A program made the translations under genes and the position numbers. Below are positions 26,013-34,488 of a stretch of 64,000 bases of DNA, in pieces. The DNA lies in NCBI RefSeq assembly GCF_003382285.1, contig NZ_QTJR01000005.1:1-64000 (forward strand). Direction: 5' to 3'. Below the pieces are notes generated by a model, which was given only the letters and a program-made list of their open reading frames with translations, was not told the DNA's origin and ran no database searches. How positions within the stretch are numbered: the first letter of the stretch is position 1; each line of letters begins with the position of its first letter. Source of the DNA: Lysobacter soli (GTDB lineage: Bacteria; Pseudomonadota; Gammaproteobacteria; Xanthomonadales; Xanthomonadaceae).

Positions 26013-26160
26013 GGCGAATTCCCCCTGGTGAGTTCAGCTGAAGCAACGCAGCGGGGGCGGGGGGGCGGACACCGCAAGCCTGCGCAGAAGCGGGCAAGCC
26101 CTTGGCTCCGTGCTCACATCCCGGTCCATACGCTGGCGACTCCCCCACCGGAGGTACGCC

Positions 26161-26340
26161 ATGAGCGACAGCACGAACACGCGCGGGGAGCCGGACCGCT
26201 CCCGCATCAACGTCCACCAGGAACACGAGGTCCGCTACTGGACGCAGGCGCTGGACGTCACCGAGGAAGAGCTCCGTGCCGCGGTCGAGGCGGTGGGACC
26301 GGTGGCGGCCAAGGTGCGCGAGTACTTCCAGCGCGGCTGA
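26161..26340 (+). CDS. DUF3606 small protein
   Basis: 59 residues. RINVHQEHEVRYWTQALDVT and EELRAAVEAVGP match the DUF3606 pattern (a WxxALGVT-type motif); these short soluble proteins occur widely in proteobacteria without known function. The ATG at 26161 has GGAGG at 26150-26154. A terminator hairpin overlaps its stop codon. Confidence 0.85.
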   Translation: MSDSTNTRGEPDRSRINVHQEHEVRYWTQALDVTEEELRAAVEAVGPVAAKVREYFQRG

Positions 26341-26362
26341 ACGCGGGCGCGTGGCCCGCGTT
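26340..26362. terminator. Bidirectional hairpin terminator
   Basis: AACGCGGGC (26340-26348) pairs with GCCCGCGTT (26354-26362) around GCGTG. It lies between the convergent DUF3606 gene and the small paralogue gene that ends at 26371. Confidence 0.75.
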
Positions 26363-26370
26363 CGATTGCA

Positions 26371-26580
26371 TCACGCCGCCGCGGCGGACTGCGTCGTGCC
26401 GAGCGCTTCGGCGAGCTGCCGGGTGACCTCGCATTCGACCTGGTACGGACGCGCGAGGTATTCGACGACCTCGCCGTTCGGGCTGGTGATGCGGATCGCA
26501 CAATCCTCGAAGCGCGTCGAAGTCGGGCTGCGCGCTTCGATGCGCCAGCCGGCGGGGAGGGTCTGAGCGGGAAGATCCAT
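26371..26580 (-). CDS. Small GWR-x-E/TSP-x-G family protein of unknown function (paralogue 3)
   Basis: 69 residues. LPAGWRIEARSP, CAIRITSPNGEVVEYLARP and CEVTRQLAEALG align with the proteins at 25039 and 25344 over nearly their whole length, including the Cys before the strand and the Cys-Glu-x-Thr of paralogue 1. It is on the opposite strand, separated from them by the EF-hand and DUF3606 genes, so it arose by dispersed rather than tandem duplication. The ATG at 26580 begins MDLPAQTLPAGW. No known domain. Confidence 0.68.
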   Translation of the reverse strand: MDLPAQTLPAGWRIEARSPTSTRFEDCAIRITSPNGEVVEYLARPYQVECEVTRQLAEALGTTQSAAAA

Positions 26581-26703
26581 ACGCGTGGAGTTGTGGTTCG
26601 GGGGAGCGGTGACGCTAGCCAGCGCGGTGCATTTGCCACGTGATGTGCTGAGCGGAATGTTCAGACAACCGCCGCCGGATCGGTCAAGCTGGCCGCCGTT
26701 TCC

Positions 26704-27219
26704 ATGCCCACCACCGATGCGCCGATGAGCGAGTCCGAAATTCCGCAGCCGCAGGTCTGGGTCGATGCCGATGCGTGCCCCGGCGTGATCAAGGACATCC
26801 TGTTCCGCGCGGCCGAGCGCGCGCAGGTCCAGGTCACGCTCGTGGCGAACCAGTGGATCCGCTGCCCGTCGTCTCGGTTCATCCGCTCGTTGCAGGTGCA
26901 GGGCGGGTTCGACGTGGCCGACAGCGAGATCGTCGAGCGCATGCAGGCCGGCGACCTGGTGGTGACGCAGGACATCCCGCTGGCGGCGCGCGTGATCGAG
27001 AAGGGCGGCGTGGCCGTGAATCCACGCGGCGAACGCTACAGCCCGGAGAACATGGCCGAGCGCCTGTCGATGCGCAATTTCATGGAGGAACTGCGCGGTG
27101 CCGGCGTGCAGACCGGCGGCCCGCCGGCGTTCCATGCGCGGGACCGGCAGGCCTTCGCGAACCAGCTGGACCGATGGCTCGCGCAGCGTCCCAAACCCCG
27201 CGGCACGACACTCGGCTGA
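26704..27219 (+). CDS. yaiI: YaiI/YqxD family protein (DUF188)
   Basis: 171 residues. [20 protein letters not shown] at the start, [15 protein letters not shown] in the middle and [18 protein letters not shown] are the defining blocks of the YaiI/YqxD family (PIN-like fold, function unknown). The conserved Asp residues in DADACP could be metal ligands. Two starts are possible (26704, or 26725 at MSESEIPQ). Confidence 0.92.
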   Translation: MPTTDAPMSESEIPQPQVWVDADACPGVIKDILFRAAERAQVQVTLVANQWIRCPSSRFIRSLQVQGGFDVADSEIVERMQAGDLVVTQDIPLAARVIEKGGVAVNPRGERYSPENMAERLSMRNFMEELRGAGVQTGGPPAFHARDRQAFANQLDRWLAQRPKPRGTTLG

Positions 27220-27313
27220 CCGCACGCGCCGCCCGCAGCCCGGACACGACCGCCATCACGACCACGCCCACGCCTTCACGGTGAATGGGCCGCTGCATGC
27301 GATCCTGAGGAAC

Positions 27314-28315
27314 ATGAACGACCTCGCGCACGCGTACGATCCCGCCGCCGCATCGGCGAAGCTGCGCCTTTACGAGGCGATCATGCAGGCGACGCCCGAC
27401 CTGGTGTACGTCTTCGATCTCCAGCACCGCTTCATCTACGCCAACGACGCGTTGCTGACGATGTGGGGCCGCAGCTGGGACGACGCGATCGGCAGGACCT
27501 GCCTCGAACTGGGCTACGAGCCGTGGCACGCCGCCATGCACGACCGCGAGATCGAACAGGTCATCGCGACGGGCCGGCCGATCCGCGGCGACGTTCCGTT
27601 CCCGCACACGACCAAGGGCGTGCGGATCTACGACTACATCTTCACCCCCGTGTTCGATCCCGACGGGCGCGTGGAGGCCATCGCAGGCACCACGCGCGAC
27701 GTGACCGAGCGGCAGGAACATGAAAAGCACATGCAGCTGATGGTCAACGAGCTCAACCACCGCGTGAAGAACACGCTGGCGATGGTGCAGTCGCTCGTGT
27801 TCCAGACGCTGGACGGCGCGCCGGACCCGGACGAAGCGCGGGAGAAGATCGAATCCCGCCTGCTCGCGTTGTCGGATGCGCACAACATCCTCACGCGCGA
27901 GAACTGGCAGGGCGCGGACATCGCCGACATCGTCGAAGGCGCCGCCAGCCTGTTCCAGCAGCGTGCAGGCGAACGGTTCGACATCACGGGCCCGACCGCC
28001 ATCCTCGAACCGCGTCGGACCGTAGCGCTGGCGATGGCGTTGCACGAGCTCTGCACGAACGCGATCAAGCATGGCGCGTTGTCGGTGCCGGGCGGGCGCG
28101 TCGGCATCCATTGGGAGTTCGACGCGACGCGTAGCGCCGTACAGCTGCACTGGAAGGAGACGGGTGGCCCCGAGGTCACGCCTCCAACGCAGTTCGGCTT
28201 CGGCTCGACGCTGCTTCGACGCGGCCTGAAGCACGATCTGGGCGGCGAGGCGACGCTGGCATTCGAACGCGACGGGCTGCGATGCGACATCGTCATTCCC
28301 TTCACGAGTCCATAG
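27314..28315 (+). CDS. PAS-domain HWE-type sensor histidine kinase
   Basis: 333 residues. Residues 15-135 form a PAS domain (LVYVFDLQHRFIYAND, ending GTTRDVTERQ). The kinase core is HWE/HisKA_2 type: His149 in NELNHRVKNTLAMVQSL, and LHELCTNAIKHGALS as N-box. No transmembrane segment, so it senses a cytoplasmic signal. The start at 27314 follows TGAGGA; the frame runs upstream but that part is Arg/Pro-rich noise. A receiver gene begins 13 bases after its stop and is probably its partner. Confidence 0.88.
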   Translation: MNDLAHAYDPAAASAKLRLYEAIMQATPDLVYVFDLQHRFIYANDALLTMWGRSWDDAIGRTCLELGYEPWHAAMHDREIEQVIATGRPIRGDVPFPHTTKGVRIYDYIFTPVFDPDGRVEAIAGTTRDVTERQEHEKHMQLMVNELNHRVKNTLAMVQSLVFQTLDGAPDPDEAREKIESRLLALSDAHNILTRENWQGADIADIVEGAASLFQQRAGERFDITGPTAILEPRRTVALAMALHELCTNAIKHGALSVPGGRVGIHWEFDATRSAVQLHWKETGGPEVTPPTQFGFGSTLLRRGLKHDLGGEATLAFERDGLRCDIVIPFTSP

Positions 28316-28328
28316 AGTGCAGGCCGCG

Positions 28329-28691
28329 ATGGAATTGCGCGTACTGATCGTCGAGGACGAGTTCCTCATCGCCTCGATGCTGGAAGCCCACCTGGTGCGG
28401 CTGGGCTACACGGTGCCGCCGATCGCCGCGACGGTGGAGGAGGCGCTGTCGATCCTCGAGCAGAACGAGATCCACCTCGCCGTGGTCGATATCAACCTCG
28501 CGGGTACTGCCTCGTATCCGGTCGCCGACGCGCTCAAGGCGCGCAGCATCCCCTTCGTGTTCACCACCGGCTACGGCCAATCGGGTCTGCCGGAGCCGTA
28601 CCGCGCGTTTCCAATCGTGCAGAAGCCGTACCGCATATCGCGGCTGGAGCCGATCCTGCGTGGCCTGCTTCCCGAGGTGTCGACGCCGTAA
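28329..28691 (+). CDS. Stand-alone response regulator receiver, partner of the HWE kinase
   Basis: 120 residues, receiver only. IVEDEFLIASML gives the acidic pocket, Asp54 in AVVDINLAG is the phosphoacceptor, and FTTGYGQ and VQKPYRI carry the switch Thr and Lys. Such single-domain receivers commonly pair with HWE/HisKA_2 kinases. A GTG at 28317 could add four residues. It lies directly downstream of the kinase; transfer between the two is an inference from this. Confidence 0.88.
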   Translation: MELRVLIVEDEFLIASMLEAHLVRLGYTVPPIAATVEEALSILEQNEIHLAVVDINLAGTASYPVADALKARSIPFVFTTGYGQSGLPEPYRAFPIVQKPYRISRLEPILRGLLPEVSTP

Positions 28692-28733
28692 CCGTCACCG
28701 TGCGTCGGCACGCCTCCGTGTCCAATCCGGTCC

Positions 28734-31358
28734 ATGGCCAAACGCGACCGCGACACCCACGGCACCGACGCCTTCGTGCGTGTTCGCGGCGCACGCGAAC
28801 ATAACCTGCGCGAGGTCGACGTCGACATACCCCGTGACGCGCTGGTGGTGTTTTCGGGCGTATCGGGCTCGGGCAAGTCGTCGCTGGCCTTCGGCACGCT
28901 GTACGCCGAGGCGCAGCGGCGTTACCTCGAATCGCTGTCGCCGTACGCGCGCCGCCTGATCGACCAGGTCGGCGTGCCCGACGTGGATGCGATCGAAGGC
29001 CTGCCGCCGGCTGTCGCGCTGCAACAGCAGCGTGGTACCCCGAACGTGCGCTCGACCGTGGGCAGCATCACGACGCTGTCGAGCCTGCTTCGCATGCTGT
29101 ACTCGCGCGCCGGCACGTATCCGCCGAAGCAGCCGATGCTGTTCGCGGAGGATTTCTCGCCCAACACGCCGCAGGGCGCGTGTCCGAACTGCCACGGCCT
29201 GGGCAGCGTGTACGACGTCACCGAGCAGTCGATGGTGCCCGATCCATCGCTCAGCATCCGCGACCGGGCCATCGCGTCGTGGCCGCCGGCGTGGCACGGG
29301 CAGAACCTGCGCGACATCCTGGTGACGCTCGGCTACGACGTCGATGTCCCGTGGTCGCAGCTGCCGAAGAAGGACCGCGACTGGATCCTCTTCACCGAGG
29401 AAACGCCGACGGTGCCGGTGTATCCCGGCTTCACGCCCGCGCAGACGCGCACGGCGCTCAAGCGCAAGACCGAGCCGGCGTACATGGGCACCTTCACCGG
29501 TGCGCGTCGCTACGTGCTGCACACCTTCGCGACCACGCAGAGCGCGCTGATGAAGAAGCGCGTGTCGCGCTTCATGACCGGCGCGCCGTGCCCGGTGTGC
29601 GGGGGACGACGCCTCAAGCGCGAGGCGCTGTCGGTGACCTTCGCCGGCCTGGACATCGGCACGCTGTCGCAGCTGTCGCTCGATCGCATCGCGCAGACCT
29701 TGAAGCCCGCCGCGGAAGGCCACTTCGAGGCGTCGACGAATACGCGCACGCGCAGTCGCGCGGCGAGCCGGAAGGATGTCGAAACGCGCGTCGCATCGGG
29801 AGGCTCGGCGCATGCCGGAAGCTCCGACGTGCGCCGCACGCCCGATCTGTCCGAGGAAAAGCGGATCGCCGCGCAGCGCATCGCGCACGACCTCATCGAA
29901 CGCATCGGCGCACTGCAGGCACTGGGGCTCGGCTACCTTGCGCTGGATCGACCGACGCCGACGCTGTCGCCCGGCGAACTGCAGCGGCTGCGTCTGGCGA
30001 CGCAGATTCGCTCGAACCTGTTCGGCGTGGTGTACGTGCTCGACGAACCGTCGGCCGGGCTGCATCCGGCCGACAGCGAGGCGCTGTACGACGCGCTCGA
30101 CCAGCTCAAGGGCACGGGCAACACGCTGTTCGTCGTCGAACACGACCTCGAGCTGATGCAGCGCGCCGACTGGCTGGTCGATGTCGGCCCCGGCGCGGGC
30201 CAGCACGGTGGCAAGGTGCTCTACAGCGGTCCTCCCAAGGGACTCGCGAACGTCGAGCCGTCGATGACGCGTCGCTACCTGTTCGACGGGCGCGCCGTGC
30301 GGCGCACGCCACGCACGCCCACGCGCTGGCTCGAACTGCGCGGCGTGCATCGCAACAACCTGCACGGCGTGGACGCGCGATTCCCCATCGGTGCGTTCAC
30401 GTCCGTCACGGGCGTGTCGGGCTCGGGCAAATCCAGCCTGGTCAGCCAGGCGCTGGTCGAACTGGTCGGCGACCACCTCGGCCACGAACCGGCGGTGGAA
30501 GAAGGCGAGGGCGATGCGCCGTCGATGGGGCCGATCGTCCGTACCGTCGGACGGCTCGGCGCCGGGAGCGATGCAATCCGCCGGCTGGTCAACGTCGACC
30601 AGAAACCCATCGGCCGCACGCCGCGCTCGAACCTGGCGACCTACACCGGCCTGTTCGACCACGTGCGCAAGCTGTTCGCGGCGACGAAGACCGCGAAGTC
30701 GCGACGGTACAGCGCGGGGCGGTTCTCCTTCAACGTCGCGCAGGGACGCTGCGAAACCTGCGAGGGCGAAGGTTTCGTCAGCGTCGAACTGCTGTTCATG
30801 CCGAGCGTCTACGCGCCGTGCCCGACCTGCCACGGCAGCCGCTACAACGCGAAGACGCTCGAAGTCGAATGGAACGGACGCAACATCGCGCAGGTGCTGG
30901 CGATGACGGTGGACGAGGCGCGGACGTTCTTCAAGGCGGAGAGCGTCGTCGAGCGGCCGCTTACCTTGTTGCACGAAATCGGCCTGGGCTACCTGCGGCT
31001 GGGCCAGCCGGCCACGGAGCTGTCGGGCGGCGAGGCGCAGCGCATCAAGCTCGCCTCCGAACTCCAGCGCAGCCAGCGTGGCGACACGCTGTACGTGCTC
31101 GACGAGCCGACGACGGGCCTGCACGCGGCCGACGTCGACAAGTTGATGGCGCAGCTTCACGGTCTCGTCGATGCGGGCAACACGGTCGTCGTCATCGAGC
31201 ACGAAATGCGGGTCGTCGCCGACAGCGACTGGGTGATCGACCTGGGCCCCGGTGCGGGCGAGGAGGGCGGACGCATCGTCGCGGCCGGCACGCCCGACGA
31301 GGTGAGCCGCGCGAACGACAGCCGCACGGCGCCGTACCTGCGGAAGTCGCTGGGGTAG
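28734..31358 (+). CDS. UvrA-like ABC ATPase (UvrA2 type)
   Basis: 874 residues. Both ABC halves have Walker A (GVSGSGKSSL, twice), signature motifs (LSPGELQRLRLA and ELSGGEAQRIKLASEL) and Walker B (VVYVLDEPSAGLHP and LYVLDEPTTGLHAAD). Zinc-binding cysteines are seen in CPNCHGLG, CPVCGGRR, CETCEGEG and CPTCHGSR. The protein is shorter than canonical UvrA (about 940), consistent with UvrA2/DrrC-like paralogues that lack the UvrB-binding region. Those paralogues are linked to tolerance of DNA-binding drugs. No transporter or drug-biosynthesis gene is adjacent; it follows the receiver gene by about 40 bases. Confidence 0.88.
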   Translation: MAKRDRDTHGTDAFVRVRGAREHNLREVDVDIPRDALVVFSGVSGSGKSSLAFGTLYAEAQRRYLESLSPYARRLIDQVGVPDVDAIEGLPPAVALQQQRGTPNVRSTVGSITTLSSLLRMLYSRAGTYPPKQPMLFAEDFSPNTPQGACPNCHGLGSVYDVTEQSMVPDPSLSIRDRAIASWPPAWHGQNLRDILVTLGYDVDVPWSQLPKKDRDWILFTEETPTVPVYPGFTPAQTRTALKRKTEPAYMGTFTGARRYVLHTFATTQSALMKKRVSRFMTGAPCPVCGGRRLKREALSVTFAGLDIGTLSQLSLDRIAQTLKPAAEGHFEASTNTRTRSRAASRKDVETRVASGGSAHAGSSDVRRTPDLSEEKRIAAQRIAHDLIERIGALQALGLGYLALDRPTPTLSPGELQRLRLATQIRSNLFGVVYVLDEPSAGLHPADSEALYDALDQLKGTGNTLFVVEHDLELMQRADWLVDVGPGAGQHGGKVLYSGPPKGLANVEPSMTRRYLFDGRAVRRTPRTPTRWLELRGVHRNNLHGVDARFPIGAFTSVTGVSGSGKSSLVSQALVELVGDHLGHEPAVEEGEGDAPSMGPIVRTVGRLGAGSDAIRRLVNVDQKPIGRTPRSNLATYTGLFDHVRKLFAATKTAKSRRYSAGRFSFNVAQGRCETCEGEGFVSVELLFMPSVYAPCPTCHGSRYNAKTLEVEWNGRNIAQVLAMTVDEARTFFKAESVVERPLTLLHEIGLGYLRLGQPATELSGGEAQRIKLASELQRSQRGDTLYVLDEPTTGLHAADVDKLMAQLHGLVDAGNTVVVIEHEMRVVADSDWVIDLGPGAGEEGGRIVAAGTPDEVSRANDSRTAPYLRKSLG

Positions 31359-31369
31359 CGGTTCGGCGC

Positions 31370-31744
31370 TCAGGGCGCCGGTCGTTCGCCGCTCGCTGCG
31401 TCGGATGCTCCCAGCGTCGGCGGCGTATCCGACGTGCCTGCAAGCCGCCGGCGGAACAGCGCCACGCGCGCGAGCAGCAGCGTCGTGACGGGAACGGTGA
31501 TCGCCAGGAACACCGGAATCAGCAGGGGATGCATGGCCAGACGCCCCTCGAGTGCCGAGAAATACAGCACGCCCGCCAGCGCCACGCACCAGCTGCCGAT
31601 GGTGTACGTCAGTGCCGGCGGATGCATGCGCAGGAAGAAGCCCGGCAGCCGCAGGAACCCCAGCGCGCCGATCACCACGAACACGCCGCTGAAGAACAGC
31701 AGTGCAGCGACGACGATCTGGAGCCAGAACGGAACGTCGTTCAT
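31370..31744 (-). CDS. phaG: Mrp/Pha cation:proton antiporter subunit G
   Basis: 124 residues with three transmembrane helices; GALGFLRLPGFFLRMHPPA is the MnhG/PhaG signature. A 25-residue Ser/Ala/Pro-rich tail extends beyond the usual end. Last gene of the Mrp operon, its start overlapping the phaF stop by four bases. Convergent with the UvrA2 gene, 11 bases apart. Confidence 0.9.
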   Translation of the reverse strand: MNDVPFWLQIVVAALLFFSGVFVVIGALGFLRLPGFFLRMHPPALTYTIGSWCVALAGVLYFSALEGRLAMHPLLIPVFLAITVPVTTLLLARVALFRRRLAGTSDTPPTLGASDAASGERPAP

Positions 31745-32019
31745 TCGATGACCTCCCCGCGCAGGATGAACTTCGCCATGCCCGCCGAGCTGACGAAGCC
31801 GAACAGCGCGATCAGCAGCGCGACTTCGAAGTAGAGGTCGCTCTGGTGGAAGATGCCGATCACCAGCACCACCAGCATCGCCTGCATGTACAGCAGGTCC
31901 AGCGCGAAGACGCGGTCCTGCGCGCGCGGACCGCGAAGCAGCCGCACCAGCACCATGAGCGATGCCAGCGTGTAGCAGCCCAGCGTGAAGGCGATGGCGT
32001 AGAACAGCAGCGTGCTCAT
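31741..32019 (-). CDS. phaF: Mrp/Pha antiporter subunit F
   Basis: 92 residues, three transmembrane helices; VLVRLLRGPRAQDRVFALDL is the MnhF/PhaF family block. Four-base overlaps at both ends (with phaE upstream and phaG downstream) show tight translational coupling. The ATG at 32019 gives the family length; the frame extends upstream only as noise. Confidence 0.92.
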   Translation of the reverse strand: MSTLLFYAIAFTLGCYTLASLMVLVRLLRGPRAQDRVFALDLLYMQAMLVVLVIGIFHQSDLYFEVALLIALFGFVSSAGMAKFILRGEVIE

Positions 32020-32510
32020 TCGAAGATCTCCCGGAGCGGCGCCTCGTAACGCGCCTTGAAGCGGGCGACGAAGTCGGCCTCGTCCGGCGCGTCCCACACG
32101 TGCAGCAGCATCGCGCTGCGATCGACCGCCAGTTCCGACCACACGGTGCCCGGCACGACGGTGGTCACCATTGACAGGACGGCCAGTCCGACCGGATCGC
32201 GCAGGTCCAGCGGGATCACGACGAAACGGTGCGCCGGCCGATGCCAGCGCCACCGCACCACGCCCCACGCGACGACGAGGTTGGAATGCACGACATCGCC
32301 GCAGATGAGCAGCGTGTAGCGAAGGATCGCGAATGGATGGCGCGCGCGCGACGGCGGCCAGAAGCTGGACACCAGCACCGGCACGCCGATCGCGACGATG
32401 AGGCCGAGCACGATATGCCCGGCGCTCGCGCTGCGCGCCAGCAGGAGCCAGATCGCGAGCAGCGCGACCGACAGCGCGGGCGAGGGCAGGAGGCGGCGAA
32501 GGACGGTCAT
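32016..32510 (-). CDS. phaE: Mrp/Pha antiporter subunit E
   Basis: 164 residues. Two or three transmembrane helices at the beginning, then a cytoplasmic domain with RFVVIPLDLRDPVGLAVLS and TTVVPGTVWSEL, characteristic of MnhE/PhaE. Coupled to phaD and phaF by four-base overlaps. Confidence 0.92.
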   Translation of the reverse strand: MTVLRRLLPSPALSVALLAIWLLLARSASAGHIVLGLIVAIGVPVLVSSFWPPSRARHPFAILRYTLLICGDVVHSNLVVAWGVVRWRWHRPAHRFVVIPLDLRDPVGLAVLSMVTTVVPGTVWSELAVDRSAMLLHVWDAPDEADFVARFKARYEAPLREIFE

Positions 32511-34147
32511 GGCGTCTCGACCTGCGGGTATTCGGGCTTGGTCGGGCCCGGGCGCGGCGGCGTGCCGAACACCGCATCCACGTACGGGCGCGGCGCGTGC
32601 AGGTACGTCGCCGTGGCCGTCGTGTAGCGCAGGACCGGATCGGCGAACACCGTCAGCGCCACGCACGCACCGAGCAGGACCAGCACGGCGCCGCTCTCGA
32701 CGACCTTCAGCCGCGGCGCGAAGCGGCCGCCGCTCGCCCAGAAGTGGCGGATGCCCGCGCGCACCAGCGAGATCGTCGTGAACAGGCTGGAGCACAGCAG
32801 CAGCGTCATCAGGATCCATGTCGAGCTGGAGGCCGGGTGCGCCTGGTCGCCGACGATCGCCGTCAGGATCGCCGCCTTCGACAGGAAACCCGACAACGGC
32901 GGCAGTCCCGCGACCAGCAGCGAACACGCCATGAAGGCCAGGCCCAGTGCCGCGACGGACACGGGGAATGCGCGCCCCACCAAGGGCAACTGTTCGTCGT
33001 CGAGGTTGTCGTCCTCGTCGGGCATCGCGTCGTAGACCGGGCGCTGCGCGTGTCGCTCCGAACGCGTGCGCTGCACGGGTTCGACCATCAGGAACAGCGC
33101 GCTCACCGCGAAGGTCGAACTGATGAGGTAGAACAACGCCGCCGCAGCGGCCGCGATCGAGCCCGTGGCGAAGGACGCCATCAGCGTTCCGGACGTGACG
33201 ATCACCGAGAACGCGGCGATGCGGTCCAGGCGGATCGACGCGAGGACGCCAATGGCGCCGAAGGCCAGCGTCGCAAGGCCCGCGGCCAGCAGCAGCGGTC
33301 CGCCGAACTGCGTGGACGCGCCGTCCACCGCGGGGAACAGCAGCATCCACAGCCGCAGCACCGCGTACACGCCGACCTTCGTCATCAGCACGAACAGCGC
33401 CGCGACCGGCGTGCTCGCCGCCGTGTACGCCGGCACCAGCCACGCGTTGAGCGGCCACACCGCGGCCTTGATCAGGAACGCCATCGCGAGGATCGCCGCA
33501 CCCGCGTGCAGCAGGCCGCGGTCGGACAACGGCACCAGCGGCACCTTTGCCGCGACGTCGGCCATCGACAGGGTGCCCATCACGCCGTAGAGGATCGCCA
33601 GGCCGATCAGGAACAGCGACGACGCCAGCAGGTTGATCGCGATGTAGTGCATGCCCGAACGCACGCGCGGCCATCCCGAACCGTGCAGCTGCAGGCCGTA
33701 CGACGCGGCGAGCATCACCTCGAAGAACACGAACAGGTTGAACAGGTCGCCGGTCAGGAACGCGCCGTTGATGCCCATCAGCAGGATCTGGAACAGCGGA
33801 TGGAAGTACGAGCCCGTGCGCGACCAGCCCGCCGCGGCGTACAGCGACGTGCCCACGCCCACGATGCCGACGACCACCAGCATCAGCGCCGAAAGCCGGT
33901 CGGCGACCAGCGCGATGCCGAACGGCGCCGCCCAGTTCGACGTCAGGTGCACCGCGACCGCGTCCGGCCCCGTCGCGTGGTTCACGTGCCACAGGATCGC
34001 CACGGCGGCGGCGAGGCCCGCGCAGCTGGCGAAGATGTTGACAAGCGATCCCCGCAGCCGGCGCGAATCGCGGATGAGCAACAGCACGGCCGCCGCCATC
34101 ATCGGCAGGACGACGGGCGCGATGATCAATGCGGCGTTCGGATTCAT
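32507..34147 (-). CDS. phaD: Mrp/Pha antiporter subunit D (NuoM/N-like)
   Basis: 546 residues, about 14 transmembrane helices of the complex-I antiporter type. NGAFLTGDLFNLFVFFEVML is the typical MrpD beginning region and contains the conserved membrane Glu; Lys residues in the middle helices (FLIKAAVWPLNAWL) form the proton path. The loop at about residues 365-400 is acidic (DAMPDEDDNLDDEQ) and unusual. Starts at 34147, overlapping phaC. Confidence 0.93.
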   Translation of the reverse strand: MNPNAALIIAPVVLPMMAAAVLLLIRDSRRLRGSLVNIFASCAGLAAAVAILWHVNHATGPDAVAVHLTSNWAAPFGIALVADRLSALMLVVVGIVGVGTSLYAAAGWSRTGSYFHPLFQILLMGINGAFLTGDLFNLFVFFEVMLAASYGLQLHGSGWPRVRSGMHYIAINLLASSLFLIGLAILYGVMGTLSMADVAAKVPLVPLSDRGLLHAGAAILAMAFLIKAAVWPLNAWLVPAYTAASTPVAALFVLMTKVGVYAVLRLWMLLFPAVDGASTQFGGPLLLAAGLATLAFGAIGVLASIRLDRIAAFSVIVTSGTLMASFATGSIAAAAAALFYLISSTFAVSALFLMVEPVQRTRSERHAQRPVYDAMPDEDDNLDDEQLPLVGRAFPVSVAALGLAFMACSLLVAGLPPLSGFLSKAAILTAIVGDQAHPASSSTWILMTLLLCSSLFTTISLVRAGIRHFWASGGRFAPRLKVVESGAVLVLLGACVALTVFADPVLRYTTATATYLHAPRPYVDAVFGTPPRPGPTKPEYPQVETP

Positions 34148-34488
34148 GGCGCGTCCTGCTCGCCATCGACATGGTCGGTGCCACTGAAGCCGCGCGCGGC
34201 CAGCAGCACGACCAGGAACAGCGCCGTCGTGGCGAACCCGATGACGATCGCGGTCAGCACCAGCGCCTGCGGCATCGGGTCGCTGTAGTTCTGCAGGTCG
34301 GCGGGCTGTCCCGGCGTCACGATCGGCGGATGGTCGATCGACAGGCTGCCCATGCTGAAGATGAACAGGTTCACCGCGTACGACAGCAGTACGAGTCCCA
34401 TGACGACCTGGAACGTGCGCGGGCGCAACACGAGCCATACGCCGGCACCGCCGAGCACGCCGATCACCAGTGCGAGCAGGATTTCCAT
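34144..34488 (-). CDS. phaC: Mrp/Pha antiporter subunit C (NuoK-like)
   Basis: 114 residues, three transmembrane helices. GVWLVLRPRTFQVVMGLVLL and LSYAVNLFIFSMG with DPMPQALVLTAIVIGFATTA are MnhC/PhaC hallmarks; the last block carries the conserved residues shared with NuoK. Its ATG touches the phaAB stop. Confidence 0.93.
   Translation of the reverse strand: MEILLALVIGVLGGAGVWLVLRPRTFQVVMGLVLLSYAVNLFIFSMGSLSIDHPPIVTPGQPADLQNYSDPMPQALVLTAIVIGFATTALFLVVLLAARGFSGTDHVDGEQDAP

Noticed and set aside
28695-31589. 964-residue minus-strand frame opposite UvrA2
   Set aside because: Antisense shadow; the plus strand has full ABC motifs.
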